DNA of 38,476 nucleotides from an uncultured beta proteobacterium (GCA_902826155.1 CADEDU010000027.1:22041-60516), one strand, 5' to 3'. Shown: positions 16,263 to 24,239, counted from the stretch's first letter. The notes: generated from the letters alone by a model not told the origin. Program-made: numbers and translations.

Positions 16263-17465
16263 TCAGATCACGCCGGCAGCGCGCAACGCGGCGATACGCT
16301 CGGCAGTGTAGCCAAGTTCGCCTGCCAGGACCTCATCGGTATGCTCGCCCAGCGCAGGCGACGCGCGGCGCAGTTGCGAGGGCGTGTCGCTCATCTTCAC
16401 CGGCACGCCGACCTGCCGATAGCTCCCCATTGCCGGATGCGTGACCTCACGCACCATCTCGCGCGCGCTCGTGTGCGGATCGGCCACCGCCTGCGAGACG
16501 GCGTTGATCGGCCCGCACGGCACACCGGCTGCGTGCAGCGTCTCGATCCAGTAGGCGGTTGGTTGAGTCCGGAAGGCCGCGGCCACCGCCTCGTCCATCG
16601 CCTTGCGGTTGGTGACGCGGTCGCGCACTTTGGCGAAGCGCGGGTCGGTGAGCCATTCCGGGTGACCGAGGAGTTTGGCGACACGCTCGAACTGGCCGTC
16701 GTTGCCGCAGGCGAGCACCAGGCGTCCATCTGCGGTCGGGTAGTCGTCGTACGGCACCACGTTGGGATGGCCGTTGCCGTAGCGGCCAGGCTCCTTCCCC
16801 GATGCAAGGAAGTTGTTCGCCACGTTCGAGAGCATGAACAGCGCCGAGTCGTAGAGCGAACACTCGATGCGCTGGCCGCGTCCGGTGCGATGTCTGGCCT
16901 GCAACGCGGTGAGGATCGCATTGACCGCCAGCAGGCCGGTGACGATATCGACCACGGCCACCCCATACTTGATCGGACCGCTTTCATGCGTCCCGGTGAT
17001 GCTCATCAAGCCTGATTCGGCCTGCAGGATGAAATCGTAGCCGGGCAGCCCGGCTTTCGGTCCCGTCGTTCCATAGCCGGTGATCGAGCAGCGGATCGCG
17101 CGCGCCGCGTGGGCCTCGAACCATTCGTTGGTGAAGCCCCATTTCTCCAAGGTGCCGGCCTTGAAGTTGTCGATGACCACATCGGCCTTGCGTGCCAGCC
17201 CGGCGAGGATCTCGTTACCTTCGGGCGTGCCGAGGTTGAGCGTAATCGAGCGCTTGTTGCGGTTGAAGCCGAGAAAGTACGCCGCATCGTTGGCCACGAA
17301 CGGCGGGCCCCAGCCGCGCACGTCGTCGCCCTTGCCCGGCGGCTCGACCTTGATGACCTCGGCGCCGTAGTCGCCGAGCGTCATCGTGCACAGCGGCCCG
17401 GCGAGCACTCGGGTGAGATCGAGCACCCGCAGGCCGTGCAGGGCCGGGGTCGAGTCGGGACCCAT
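16263..17465 (-). CDS. CaiB/BaiF family (class III) CoA-transferase
   Basis: The protein has 400 residues, the standard length. Class III features are the N-terminal LRVLDLTRVLAGPLCTMTLGDYGAEVIKVEPPGKGD, then GFNRNKRSITLNL and the catalytic aspartate D144 in LPGYDFILQAESGLMSITG. This Asp forms the mixed anhydride with the acyl group during CoA transfer. A central GGGQ-type loop is replaced by RTGRGQRIECSLYD, normal for the family. The gene follows the MenB/BadI-like hydratase after 14 bases on the same strand, so it probably activates the acid that the hydratase then acts on as a CoA thioester. It could also transfer CoA between two dicarboxylic acids. The family is certain; the substrate is unknown. 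Confidence 0.92.
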   Translation of the reverse strand: MGPDSTPALHGLRVLDLTRVLAGPLCTMTLGDYGAEVIKVEPPGKGDDVRGWGPPFVANDAAYFLGFNRNKRSITLNLGTPEGNEILAGLARKADVVIDNFKAGTLEKWGFTNEWFEAHAARAIRCSITGYGTTGPKAGLPGYDFILQAESGLMSITGTHESGPIKYGVAVVDIVTGLLAVNAILTALQARHRTGRGQRIECSLYDSALFMLSNVANNFLASGKEPGRYGNGHPNVVPYDDYPTADGRLVLACGNDGQFERVAKLLGHPEWLTDPRFAKVRDRVTNRKAMDEAVAAAFRTQPTAYWIETLHAAGVPCGPINAVSQAVADPHTSAREMVREVTHPAMGSYRQVGVPVKMSDTPSQLRRASPALGEHTDEVLAGELGYTAERIAALRAAGVI

Positions 17466-17479
17466 GCTGTCGACTCGAA

Positions 17480-18382
17480 CTAGCGCTTGCCCTTCCTGCG
17501 CATTGACGGCGGCTGGTTCAAGCCGCGATTGAAGCCGTCCATGTACTTGTCGAGTTCACGCTTGTTGCGCAGGCGGAACTGGTTGAAGTTCGGTTTGCGC
17601 CCGTCGAGGAATGCCTGCATGCCCTCCAGGCTCTCTTCCGAACCCCAGATGTGCGCGAGCAGTTCCATGCCGTGCTGCCACGACGAATACAGATCGTCCG
17701 ATTCGTGGTTGAGCGATTTCTTGGTGGCCCGCAAGGTCTGCGCGCTGTGACTCTTGATCGTCTCGGTCCACTTGATCGTCTCGGCCAGCAGATCCTTCTG
17801 CGGCACGCACTTGTTGATGAGACCGACCTCCTGCGCTTCCTTCGCCTTGAAACGGCGGCCGAGGAAAATCATCTCGCGTGCCAGTCGCTCACCGATGATG
17901 CGCGGGATGTACTGCGTGGCCCCGACGGTGGGGCACGCGCCGACCTTGGCGCCAGTCTGGCCGAGCACCGCGTTCTCCGAGGCGATCACCAGATCGCACC
18001 ACAGCGCCAGCTCGTGGCCACCGCCCATGCACCAGCCGTTGACCATCGCGATCACCGGGATCGACAGACCGCGGATCGTCATCGCCAGGCCCAGCATGCG
18101 GTCGTTCCACATGTGCGCGTTGGCGCGGTTCAAACGCATCATCGCGTAGAAATCGCCACCGGCCGAGAAGGACTTGTCGCCCGCACCGGTCACCACCGCG
18201 CAGGCGATCGACGGATCCTCGCGGGTCGACTTGAAGGCGTCGATCAGCTCGTCGAGCGTCTGCTCGCGGAAGGAATTCAACACCTCGGGGCGATTGATGG
18301 TGATCCACGCGACTTGCTTCTCGACGCGGAACAGGATGTCTTGGTAACGCTTGCGCGCAGCAACAGTCTTGCCTTTGGCCAT
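17480..18382 (-). CDS. Enoyl-CoA hydratase/isomerase family, MenB/BadI-like
   Basis: The protein has 300 residues, somewhat longer than typical crotonases (about 260), because of a C-terminal basic tail rich in Arg, Lys and Asn. Crotonase features are INRPEVLNSFREQTLDELIDAF, the oxyanion-hole pieces AGDKSFSAGGDF and MVNGWCMGGGHELALWCDLVIA, and NAVLGQTGAKVGACP. The QTG-K-VG pattern and the NRPEVLNSFR start resemble dihydroxynaphthoyl-CoA synthase (MenB) and 2-ketocyclohexanecarboxyl-CoA hydrolase (BadI) more than fatty-acid hydratases. A ring-cleaving or Dieckmann-type reaction is therefore possible. ATG 18382 was chosen because upstream residues in the same frame look non-coding. It is the first gene of the minus-strand operon and is probably controlled by the GntR operator at 18516. 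Confidence 0.88.
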   Translation of the reverse strand: MAKGKTVAARKRYQDILFRVEKQVAWITINRPEVLNSFREQTLDELIDAFKSTREDPSIACAVVTGAGDKSFSAGGDFYAMMRLNRANAHMWNDRMLGLAMTIRGLSIPVIAMVNGWCMGGGHELALWCDLVIASENAVLGQTGAKVGACPTVGATQYIPRIIGERLAREMIFLGRRFKAKEAQEVGLINKCVPQKDLLAETIKWTETIKSHSAQTLRATKKSLNHESDDLYSSWQHGMELLAHIWGSEESLEGMQAFLDGRKPNFNQFRLRNKRELDKYMDGFNRGLNQPPSMRRKGKR

Positions 18383-18515
18383 GATGGATGAGCGAGTGAG
18401 AGGTCGGATGATGCGTGGGGCGACGCGGTTGGCGCCTCGGCACGCGCAATGAAACGCCACAACAGTGCGCTTGCATCGGCAGGCCGGCGACGACACACCG
18501 TGATACACGCTGTTG

Positions 18516-18530
18516 ATTTGTCCGGACAAA
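18516..18530. promoter_or_regulatory. Probable GntR operator, copy 1
   Basis: Bases 18517-18530 read TTTGTCCGGACAAA, a perfect 14-base palindrome, which is a typical shape for a GntR dimer site. The first 13 bases from 18516 are repeated exactly at 22697-22709, in front of another divergent gene pair of the same locus. Repression by the adjacent GntR protein is the simplest reading. Confidence 0.7.
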
Positions 18531-18613
18531 AGAATAACATACGCGCACTCGAGCACCGCCGGTCGCTCGCATCAGGACGATGGAGGAGAAGTGGCAGTGG
18601 AGTCTTGCGCACC

Positions 18614-18656
18614 GGCACGAGGGCTACGCAGCGCATAAGTTGCGCGCCCTCGTGCC
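18614..18656 (+). other. Long hairpin in the GntR leader
   Basis: GGCACGAGGGC (18614-18624) pairs perfectly with GCCCTCGTGCC (18646-18656). Inside it GCGCA (18631-18635) pairs with TGCGC (18641-18645), stacking on the outer stem with a six-base bulge. The hairpin ends 41 bases before the GntR ATG. It may control translation or be a protein-binding site; no terminator-like U-run follows. Confidence 0.5.
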
Positions 18657-18697
18657 CGCTGCTCTCTTTCGACCGATCCTCCACTCGCCTGCTCGCA

Positions 18698-19459
18698 ATG
18701 CCTTCGTCCGTCTCGCGTCGCGCTCAGCCGGCGCCGCGCTACCGGCGCATCGCGCAACGACTCATCGCCGATATCCGCGCCGGCCGCTACCGCGTCGGTG
18801 ACGTGCTGCCGAGCGAACACGATCTGTGCGAACGCTTCGATGCGAGCCGGTTCACGGTGCGCGAAGCGCTGCGCGAGCTGACCGAGAAAGGGCTGATCTC
18901 GCGGCGTCCGCGCGCCGGATCGGTCGTCACCGCGGCCGAGCAATCGAGCATGTTCACGCAGAGCCTGGGCTCGGTCGCCGAAATGCTCAACTATCCCGCG
19001 CAGACCTATCGCGAGGTGCGCGAGACCGAATCGGTGCGCACCGGTCGCGCGCTCGCGCAGCTGCTCAAGTGTCCGGTCGGTGCGCGCTGGTTTCGTATCG
19101 GCGCGCTGCGTCGCACACCGAGTCTGGTCGTGCCGCTCTGCTGGACCGACATTTACGTCGCGCCGCGTTACGCGCGGATCGTGCGCCGCCGCGATCACGG
19201 TCGCGTTCCGGTGTTCAAGCAGCTCGAAGAGCAGTTCGGCGTGCATGTGGAGCGCGCCCAGCTCGACGTGTTCGCATCGAGCGTACCGCCTCGCCTCGCG
19301 CGTGCCCTCGAAGTCGACGCGAGAAGCGAGGCACTCACCATCGTGCGGCGCTACTACGACGCTGCGGGCGATAATTTCGAGAACACCGTGTCGATTCACC
19401 CCGGCAGCCGCTATACCTACTCGATCGAACTACGCCGGGAGTTCCGCTCGGCGGGATAA
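18698..19459 (+). CDS. GntR family transcriptional regulator, HutC/UTRA subfamily
   Basis: The protein has 253 residues. Residues about 15-80 form the winged helix-turn-helix typical of GntR proteins: YRRIAQRLIADI, GDVLPSEHDLCERFDASRFTVREALRELTEKGLI, then RPRAGSVVT as the wing. The rest fits the UTRA effector domain of the HutC subfamily, including a middle ARWFRIGALRR strand and a late SSVPPRLARALEV helix. UTRA domains bind small acids or sugars that release the repressor from DNA. ATG 18698 fits the start of the DNA-binding domain, although no clear ribosome site precedes it; the frame is open to 18449. It is followed after 32 bases by the enolase-superfamily gene. A matching palindrome lies upstream (18517-18530) and another at 22700-22709. 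Confidence 0.92.
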   Translation: MPSSVSRRAQPAPRYRRIAQRLIADIRAGRYRVGDVLPSEHDLCERFDASRFTVREALRELTEKGLISRRPRAGSVVTAAEQSSMFTQSLGSVAEMLNYPAQTYREVRETESVRTGRALAQLLKCPVGARWFRIGALRRTPSLVVPLCWTDIYVAPRYARIVRRRDHGRVPVFKQLEEQFGVHVERAQLDVFASSVPPRLARALEVDARSEALTIVRRYYDAAGDNFENTVSIHPGSRYTYSIELRREFRSAG

Positions 19460-19491
19460 TCGATTCATCTGCTCTTTTCCGGAGATCGCTC

Positions 19492-20592
19492 ATGCGCATT
19501 GCCAGCATCCAGCCCATCGCCATCAGCATTCCCATGAAGAAGCCGGTGAAGATGTCCGGCGTGGAGATCAAGTCGGCCGAGAACGTGCTGGTGCGCGTGC
19601 AGACCGACAACGGCGCGGTCGGCTGGGGTGAAGCGGCCTGCGCCCCCAACATGACCGGCGAGACGGTCGAGAGCATGATGGCCGCGCTGCGCTACATGGC
19701 GCCGTTCCTGGTCGGCAAGCCGGTTGCCGAATTCGCCGCGGTTCACGACGAGATGGACTGGCGCATGGTCGGCAACACCTCGGCCAAGGCGACGATCGAC
19801 ATGGCCCTGCACGACATCGTCGCGCGTGCGCGCGGCATCCCGGTGCATGCGCTGCTGGGCGAGCAGCGCCGCAAGCGCATTCCGGTGTTGTGGCTGGTAG
19901 GCACCGGCTCGCTCGAGGGCGACGTGCGCGAGGCGGCCGAGCGCAAGGCGCAGGGGTTCACCGCGTACAAGATCAAGGTCGGCGCCGATTCACCGGCACA
20001 GGATGCCGCACGCACCCGGGCGATCTGCGAGGCGCTGGGCAAGGGTCTGCTGGTATCGGCTGACGTCAATCAGGCCTGGACGGTGGCGCAGGCGATCGAA
20101 TTCGTCAAAGCGGTCGGCAACGCGCCGCTCGATTTTCTCGAGCAGCCGGTACGCGGCACCGATCTGGCCGGCATGGCGAAGGTGGCTGCGGCCAGTTCGA
20201 TCGCCATCGGCGCCGACGAGGGGCTGCACGGCATGCACGAGATCGAGCGCCATCACGAAATGAAGGCGGCGCGCGGCGGCAGCTTGAAGACCATCAAGTT
20301 TGGCGGCATCGCACCGGCGTTCGCGGCCGGCGTGCTGTGCGATCGGTTGGGCATGAAGGTCAACCTCGCCTCGAAGATGGCCGAGTCGAGCATCGCCGCC
20401 GCTGCGCTGCTGCAACTGGCTGCGGCGCTGCCCAACCTCGACTGGGGCGTGAGCCCCACCAACCACTATCTCGTCGACGATCTGGTGAAGCAGCCGCTCA
20501 CGGTCGAGGCGGGGCACATGAGCGTCCCCGCCGGCGCGGGGTTAGGCGTGGAGGTCGACGAAGCGAAGGTCGCGAAATATCAGCGCGCGTGA
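19492..20592 (+). CDS. Mandelate racemase/muconate lactonizing enzyme family protein (enolase superfamily)
   Basis: The protein has 366 residues with GGAG at 19481-19484, seven bases before ATG. The alpha+beta capping domain is followed by a barrel with the expected catalytic set. K160-x-K162 lies in YKIKVG, the metal ligands are D191 (SADVNQ), E217 (LEQPV) and D242 (GADEG), and K269 lies in TIKFGG. A Lys pair at barrel strands 2 and 6 is the signature of the muconate-lactonizing-enzyme subgroup (cycloisomerases, o-succinylbenzoate synthase, dipeptide epimerases). The mandelate-racemase subgroup uses Lys and His. A cycloisomerase producing a lactone would fit the SMP-30-type lactonase encoded next to it. 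It is probably co-transcribed with GntR. Confidence 0.9.
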   Translation: MRIASIQPIAISIPMKKPVKMSGVEIKSAENVLVRVQTDNGAVGWGEAACAPNMTGETVESMMAALRYMAPFLVGKPVAEFAAVHDEMDWRMVGNTSAKATIDMALHDIVARARGIPVHALLGEQRRKRIPVLWLVGTGSLEGDVREAAERKAQGFTAYKIKVGADSPAQDAARTRAICEALGKGLLVSADVNQAWTVAQAIEFVKAVGNAPLDFLEQPVRGTDLAGMAKVAAASSIAIGADEGLHGMHEIERHHEMKAARGGSLKTIKFGGIAPAFAAGVLCDRLGMKVNLASKMAESSIAAAALLQLAAALPNLDWGVSPTNHYLVDDLVKQPLTVEAGHMSVPAGAGLGVEVDEAKVAKYQRA

Positions 20593-20621
20593 GTGCGCGC
20601 CGATCGGGCGCGGCTCCTCAC
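20589..20621. terminator. Bidirectional hairpin at convergent stops
   Basis: GTGAG (20589-20593) pairs with CTCAC (20617-20621), and CGCGCC (20596-20601) pairs with GGCGCG (20607-20612) around a five-base loop. The stop codons of both convergent genes lie in the outer arms. A GC-rich stem between tail-to-tail genes suggests a shared terminator, but no U-run is present. Confidence 0.4.
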
Positions 20622-21544
20622 TGATGCGCGTAGAGCTTCTTGCCCGCCACCGGCATCTGCGCCACGAGGATGTCGCCCGAGAGCGACTCGGTGATGTAGA
20701 GCGTCTTCAGATCCTTGCCGCCAAACGCGATGTTGGCGAGGTGATGATGGCGATGATCGTCGGAGGACACCAGGTGCGTGGGCAGCATGTTGCTGTCGAA
20801 CCGCCACACGCCGACGCCGAGCTGGCACACCAGCAGACCATTCTCGCCGTCCATCTCGATGCCGTCGGGGCCGCCGACGCCGCCTGAGAGCTGGATCGCC
20901 ACGCCGGTCTTCGACACCGCACCATCGGCCATGATCGGCAGCCGCCAGATCTGCTGCGAGCGCGTCACACCGACATAGCAGTGCTTCTCGGTGGTCGAGA
21001 GCGTGATGCCGTTCGGACTGGGCACGTTCGCGGCCAGCTTGTCGAGCGCACCGTTGGCGCGCAGGCGAAACACGCGCCCGGTGGGGTCTGCGATGCCGGT
21101 TTGCCCCTGGTCGGTGAAGTACAGATCACCGTTGGCGGCGAAGTGCAGATCGTTCAGCCCCTTGAAGCTCTCGCTGTAGGCAGTGCGCAGCAGCTCGGTG
21201 ATGCGGCCGGTTTTCGGATCGAGCGTGAGCAGCCCGAGCTTGTAGTCGGTGATGTAGATCGTTCCGTTCTTGTGGATCTTCAGTCCATTTGGCCAGCCGT
21301 CGTACTGCGTGACCAGCTCCCAGTCCTTTTTCGGTGTGATGCGGAAGACCCGCCCGAACGGAATGTCGACGAACCACAGATTGCCTTTGCGATCGAACGA
21401 CGGCCCCTCCAGAAAGCATTCGACCTCGGCGTTCTGGCGGTTGGGATCCGACCATGCCGAGCGTTGCTTCTTGCGGAACTTCTTCGGCATCGACATGAAG
21501 ACTTCGGTTTTGATGTGCTGCAGCGGCTGGAACGGATTGAACAT
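20618..21544 (-). CDS. SMP-30/gluconolactonase family lactonase
   Basis: The protein has 308 residues forming a six-bladed propeller of the SMP-30/gluconolaconase/LRE type. The first metal-ligand motif is FLEGPSFDRKGNLWFVD (E46). Later blades show DGWPNGLKIH, GLNDLHFAANGDLYFTD, VPSPNGITLS and GGPDGIEMDGENG. The Asn and Asp residues there are the usual calcium ligands and acid/base. No signal peptide is obvious at the chosen start (ATG 21544). ATG 21496 and 21490 are further options, and the frame is open upstream to 21787. Such enzymes hydrolyse sugar or aromatic-derived lactones. The gene lies behind the Bug gene on the same strand and tail-to-tail with the enolase-superfamily gene. A lactone made by that enzyme is the natural candidate substrate. 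Confidence 0.88.
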   Translation of the reverse strand: MFNPFQPLQHIKTEVFMSMPKKFRKKQRSAWSDPNRQNAEVECFLEGPSFDRKGNLWFVDIPFGRVFRITPKKDWELVTQYDGWPNGLKIHKNGTIYITDYKLGLLTLDPKTGRITELLRTAYSESFKGLNDLHFAANGDLYFTDQGQTGIADPTGRVFRLRANGALDKLAANVPSPNGITLSTTEKHCYVGVTRSQQIWRLPIMADGAVSKTGVAIQLSGGVGGPDGIEMDGENGLLVCQLGVGVWRFDSNMLPTHLVSSDDHRHHHLANIAFGGKDLKTLYITESLSGDILVAQMPVAGKKLYAHQ

Positions 21545-21680
21545 TTCTTCGTGATCGTCGTTGTGTTGAGCGAATTGAATCGCGGGATCGGGTGCGGGTG
21601 ATGACGTTGCTATCGCCGATCGAGCGCTGGCGGATCGGACATCGGGCGAGAAAGGCGAGCGAAGCTTATTGTAGGGTTCG

Positions 21681-22673
21681 TCAATCCACTTTCGCCCCCG
21701 ATTCCCTGACGACCTTCGCCCACTTCTGCAAGTCGGTCTTGATGAACGTCGCCATCTCCTCCGATGTGGACCCGAACGGCGGTTCATTGCCCTGGTCGAT
21801 CAGCCGTTGACGAAGCGCCGGCGTGGCCAATGCCTTCACGAACGCGCCCTCGAGCGTCTTCACGACTTCGCGCGGTGTGCCGGCGGGGGCAAGCGCACCG
21901 AACACGACCACCGCCTCGTAACCCTTGATGCCCTGCTCGTCCATCGTCGGGATATTGGGCATGAAACCGCTACGCCTGGCCGAAGTCATCGCGATCGCAT
22001 TCAGCTTGCCCGATTTGATGTGCGGCGCGGCCGTGGCGATCCCGGCGAAGTGCAGCGGCACGTGGCCGGCGATCGTGTCGGCGATGGCCGGTCCGCCGCC
22101 CTTGTAGGGCACGTGCACGAGATTGATGTCGGCCATCATCTTGAACAGCTCGCCGCCCAGATGGGCGCCGCTGCCGTTGCCGAACGACGCGTAGCTGAGC
22201 TGCCCGGGCTTCTCTTTGGCGAGCGCGATCAGCTCGGCGATCGTCTTCGCGGGAAACGACGGATGCGAAACCAGCACCATCGACACTGCACCGATCAGGC
22301 TGACCGGCGCGAAGTCGCGCTCGGTATCGTAGGGCAGCTTCGGATAAAGCGATGCGTTCGCCAGATGCGAGAACATCGTGTGAATCAGCAGCGTGTAGCC
22401 GTCGGGCGCGGACTTGGCCACCACATCGGCGCCGATCACCCCGTTCGAGCCGCCACGGTTCTCGATGACGATAGGCTGGCCGAGAATCTTCGAGACCTCC
22501 TCGCACACAGGCCGGCCGATGATGTCGGTGCCACCGCCAGGTGGAAACGGAAAGATCACGCGGATCGGCTTCGATGGAAATGCTTGCGCCTGTGCGACCA
22601 CGGTGAACGCGGCGAGCAGCATGCCCAGCCCGGATCGAACGACACCTGAACGCAGCGAACGGGTTGATTCCAT
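21681..22673 (-). CDS. Bug family periplasmic solute-binding protein (tripartite tricarboxylate transporter type), copy 1
   Basis: The protein has 330 residues. A signal peptide runs to about residue 31 (LGMLLAAFTVVAQAQA). Then comes the Bug signature FPSKPIRVIFPFPPGGGTDIIGRP, with ENRGGSNGVIGADVVAKSAPDGYTLL shortly after and VHVPYKGGGPAIADTIAGHV in the middle. These line the pocket that binds the carboxylate of an organic acid. No TctA/TctB membrane genes are in the window, so it may work with a transporter encoded elsewhere or as a sensor subunit. Its start lies 26 bases from the palindromic operator at 22700-22709, with a promoter-like pair beyond it. Control by the nearby GntR protein is therefore likely. 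The SMP-30 gene follows after a 136-base gap on the same strand. Confidence 0.93.
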   Translation of the reverse strand: MESTRSLRSGVVRSGLGMLLAAFTVVAQAQAFPSKPIRVIFPFPPGGGTDIIGRPVCEEVSKILGQPIVIENRGGSNGVIGADVVAKSAPDGYTLLIHTMFSHLANASLYPKLPYDTERDFAPVSLIGAVSMVLVSHPSFPAKTIAELIALAKEKPGQLSYASFGNGSGAHLGGELFKMMADINLVHVPYKGGGPAIADTIAGHVPLHFAGIATAAPHIKSGKLNAIAMTSARRSGFMPNIPTMDEQGIKGYEAVVVFGALAPAGTPREVVKTLEGAFVKALATPALRQRLIDQGNEPPFGSTSEEMATFIKTDLQKWAKVVRESGAKVD

Positions 22674-22696
22674 GAGCCCGGTCCTCAGTGAGCGTT

Positions 22697-22709
22697 ATTT
22701 GTCCGGACA
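22697..22709. promoter_or_regulatory. Probable GntR operator, copy 2
   Basis: ATTTGTCCGGACA is identical to 18516-18528, and TGTCCGGACA (22700-22709) is a perfect palindrome. It lies between the divergent Bug and alpha/beta-hydrolase genes and touches the -10 element of the predicted Bug promoter. That placement suits repression. Confidence 0.7.
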
Positions 22710-22737
22710 TATTTACAGCATCGCCGAGTTGGTGCAA
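22709..22737 (-). promoter_or_regulatory. Predicted sigma-70 promoter for the Bug/SMP-30 genes
   Basis: Read on the minus strand, TTGCAC (22737-22732) and AAATAT (22714-22709) are separated by 17 bases. The operator palindrome begins at the end of the -10 box, so a bound repressor would cover the transcription start. The start codon is 36 bases further on. Confidence 0.45.
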
Positions 22738-22811
22738 GAAGCGATCGGATCATCGTCGCTCAACGCCAATCGCGGGCCGGCGCGTCCGCATCACACGAAA
22801 GGGGGAAGCTC

Positions 22812-24176
22812 ATGACCAGTAACGAAGGACTCGATCGGCGCGAATTCCTGCAATCGGCCGGCGTGATCGCCGCCACCGCCGGCGCTGCGCTCGGTGCGAC
22901 GACGCTCGCCAACGCACAGACGTCTCAGGCCACCGCAGCGGCAACACCCACGCATCAGGGCCCGATGACGAAACGCTGGATCGAGCAGCGCTGGACGCTC
23001 GACAACATCATCCGCACGGTCGGCATGGACTGGGACCAGCCGCGCTCGATCTACCTCTCCGCGCCATGCGGACCAGCGGCCAATGCCGATTTCGCCGCGA
23101 TCCGCGCACGCATCACCAAGTATGCCGATGCCTCACCCGCGTTCGAAGCGGTGGCTCGACGGCGCGAAGGTGTCGCAAGCGCCGCGTTGAAAGCCGACGA
23201 GAACGTCACCGCACGCGACAACTACTTCATGGCGGCGATCCACTGGGCGGCTGCGCAGTGGCCGTTCGAAACCAACAACGACAAGAACAAGTTCTGCAAC
23301 CAGCGCAAGCGCGAGTGCTACAGCCAATACGCTCGACTCGCTGACCACCGCGTCGAGGAAGCATGGATCCCGATGCCGAACGGCAAACCGCTACCGGCGT
23401 GGTTTCACTTGCCGCCGGGGTACCAGGGCGGACGCATTCCGTGCGTGGTGTCGATCCCAGGCATGGACAGCTTCAAGGAGATGGGCACCGCGCTCTACGG
23501 CGATCGCTGGCTCTCGCGCGGCATCGCGGTACTCGCGGTGGACGGTCCGGGACAATACGAAAGCGCGGTGCTCGACATTCACTTCAGCATGCCGGCCTGG
23601 GCCGCCGCGGGTAAAGCCTGCTTCGAGTGGGTGACGAAGCGAGCCGAGATCGACCCCGAGCGCGTCGGGATCAGCGGCAACAGCTTCGGTTCGTTCTTCG
23701 TGACGATCGCCGCCGCGCATGAGCCGCGCTACCGCGCCGTGGCGGGCAGCGCCGTGTGTCACGAGCCGGGTTTTCACACGATCTTCCAGGAGGCCTCGCC
23801 CACCTTCAAGATGCGCTTCATGTACATGTCGGGCATCCACGACGAAGCCAGGTTCGACGAGTTCCGCAAAGGAATGACGTGGGAAGGTCACGCCGACAGG
23901 ATCCGCATGCCCTACCTGTGCATGGCGGGCGAGGCCGACGAACTCAGTCCGCTCGAACACACCGACCGGCTGATGAAGACACTCGCCGGGCAAAAGCGGC
24001 TGGTCGTCTATCAGGATGCGCGCCATGCCATCTTCGGCGCGCCGGCGGCGAACCTCGGGCCGAATCCCGCAGTGCACGTGGCCGATTGGATGCAGGCGCG
24101 GTTCGCCGGCAGGTCGTTCGCGAACGAACGCTGGTACGTCACCGGCACTGGCCAGATTCAGCGCGCGCCGCTTTGA
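22812..24176 (+). CDS. Tat-exported alpha/beta hydrolase (DHPON-hydrolase/FrsA-like)
   Basis: The protein has 454 residues. The N terminus has a twin-arginine signal (DRREFLQSAG), a hydrophobic Ala/Gly run and an ANA-Q cleavage region, so the folded enzyme is probably periplasmic. A helical region of about 150 residues precedes the hydrolase core. The core shows the nucleophile elbow GISGNSFGS with S291, D376 in GEADELSP and H405 in DARHAIFG. The helical N-terminal domain plus a GPGQYES strand resembles the FrsA/2,6-dihydroxypseudooxynicotine hydrolase group, which includes C-C bond hydrolases. Tat export is unusual for that group. The gene is divergent from the Bug gene across a GntR-type operator. 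It is followed by a strong hairpin. The exact reaction is unknown. Confidence 0.82.
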   Translation: MTSNEGLDRREFLQSAGVIAATAGAALGATTLANAQTSQATAAATPTHQGPMTKRWIEQRWTLDNIIRTVGMDWDQPRSIYLSAPCGPAANADFAAIRARITKYADASPAFEAVARRREGVASAALKADENVTARDNYFMAAIHWAAAQWPFETNNDKNKFCNQRKRECYSQYARLADHRVEEAWIPMPNGKPLPAWFHLPPGYQGGRIPCVVSIPGMDSFKEMGTALYGDRWLSRGIAVLAVDGPGQYESAVLDIHFSMPAWAAAGKACFEWVTKRAEIDPERVGISGNSFGSFFVTIAAAHEPRYRAVAGSAVCHEPGFHTIFQEASPTFKMRFMYMSGIHDEARFDEFRKGMTWEGHADRIRMPYLCMAGEADELSPLEHTDRLMKTLAGQKRLVVYQDARHAIFGAPAANLGPNPAVHVADWMQARFAGRSFANERWYVTGTGQIQRAPL

Positions 24177-24211
24177 GGCGGATCGTTCCCGCGCGTGCCG
24201 GCAACCCGCTC

Positions 24212-24239
24212 GTGCGGGGTCGCTCAACGCGCCCCGCAC
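24212..24239. terminator. Strong hairpin between convergent genes
   Basis: GTGCGGGG (24212-24219) pairs with CCCCGCAC (24232-24239). With T24220 bulged, CGC (24221-24223) pairs with GCG (24229-24231), giving 11 pairs around a five-base loop. It sits between the convergent hydrolase and cytochrome genes. There is no U-run, but position and strength suggest a bidirectional terminator. Confidence 0.5.

Larger units (their letters stand above)
18383..18697. other. 315-base divergent control region between hydratase and GntR genes
   Basis: No gene is seen here. The region holds the TTTGTCCGGACAAA operator at 18517-18530, 134 bases from the hydratase start and 167 from the GntR start. It also holds a long imperfect hairpin at 18614-18656. 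I find no convincing -10/-35 pair. The best plus-strand pair, TTGATT at 18513 and AACATA at 18536, spans the operator but is a weak match. Confidence 0.6.
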
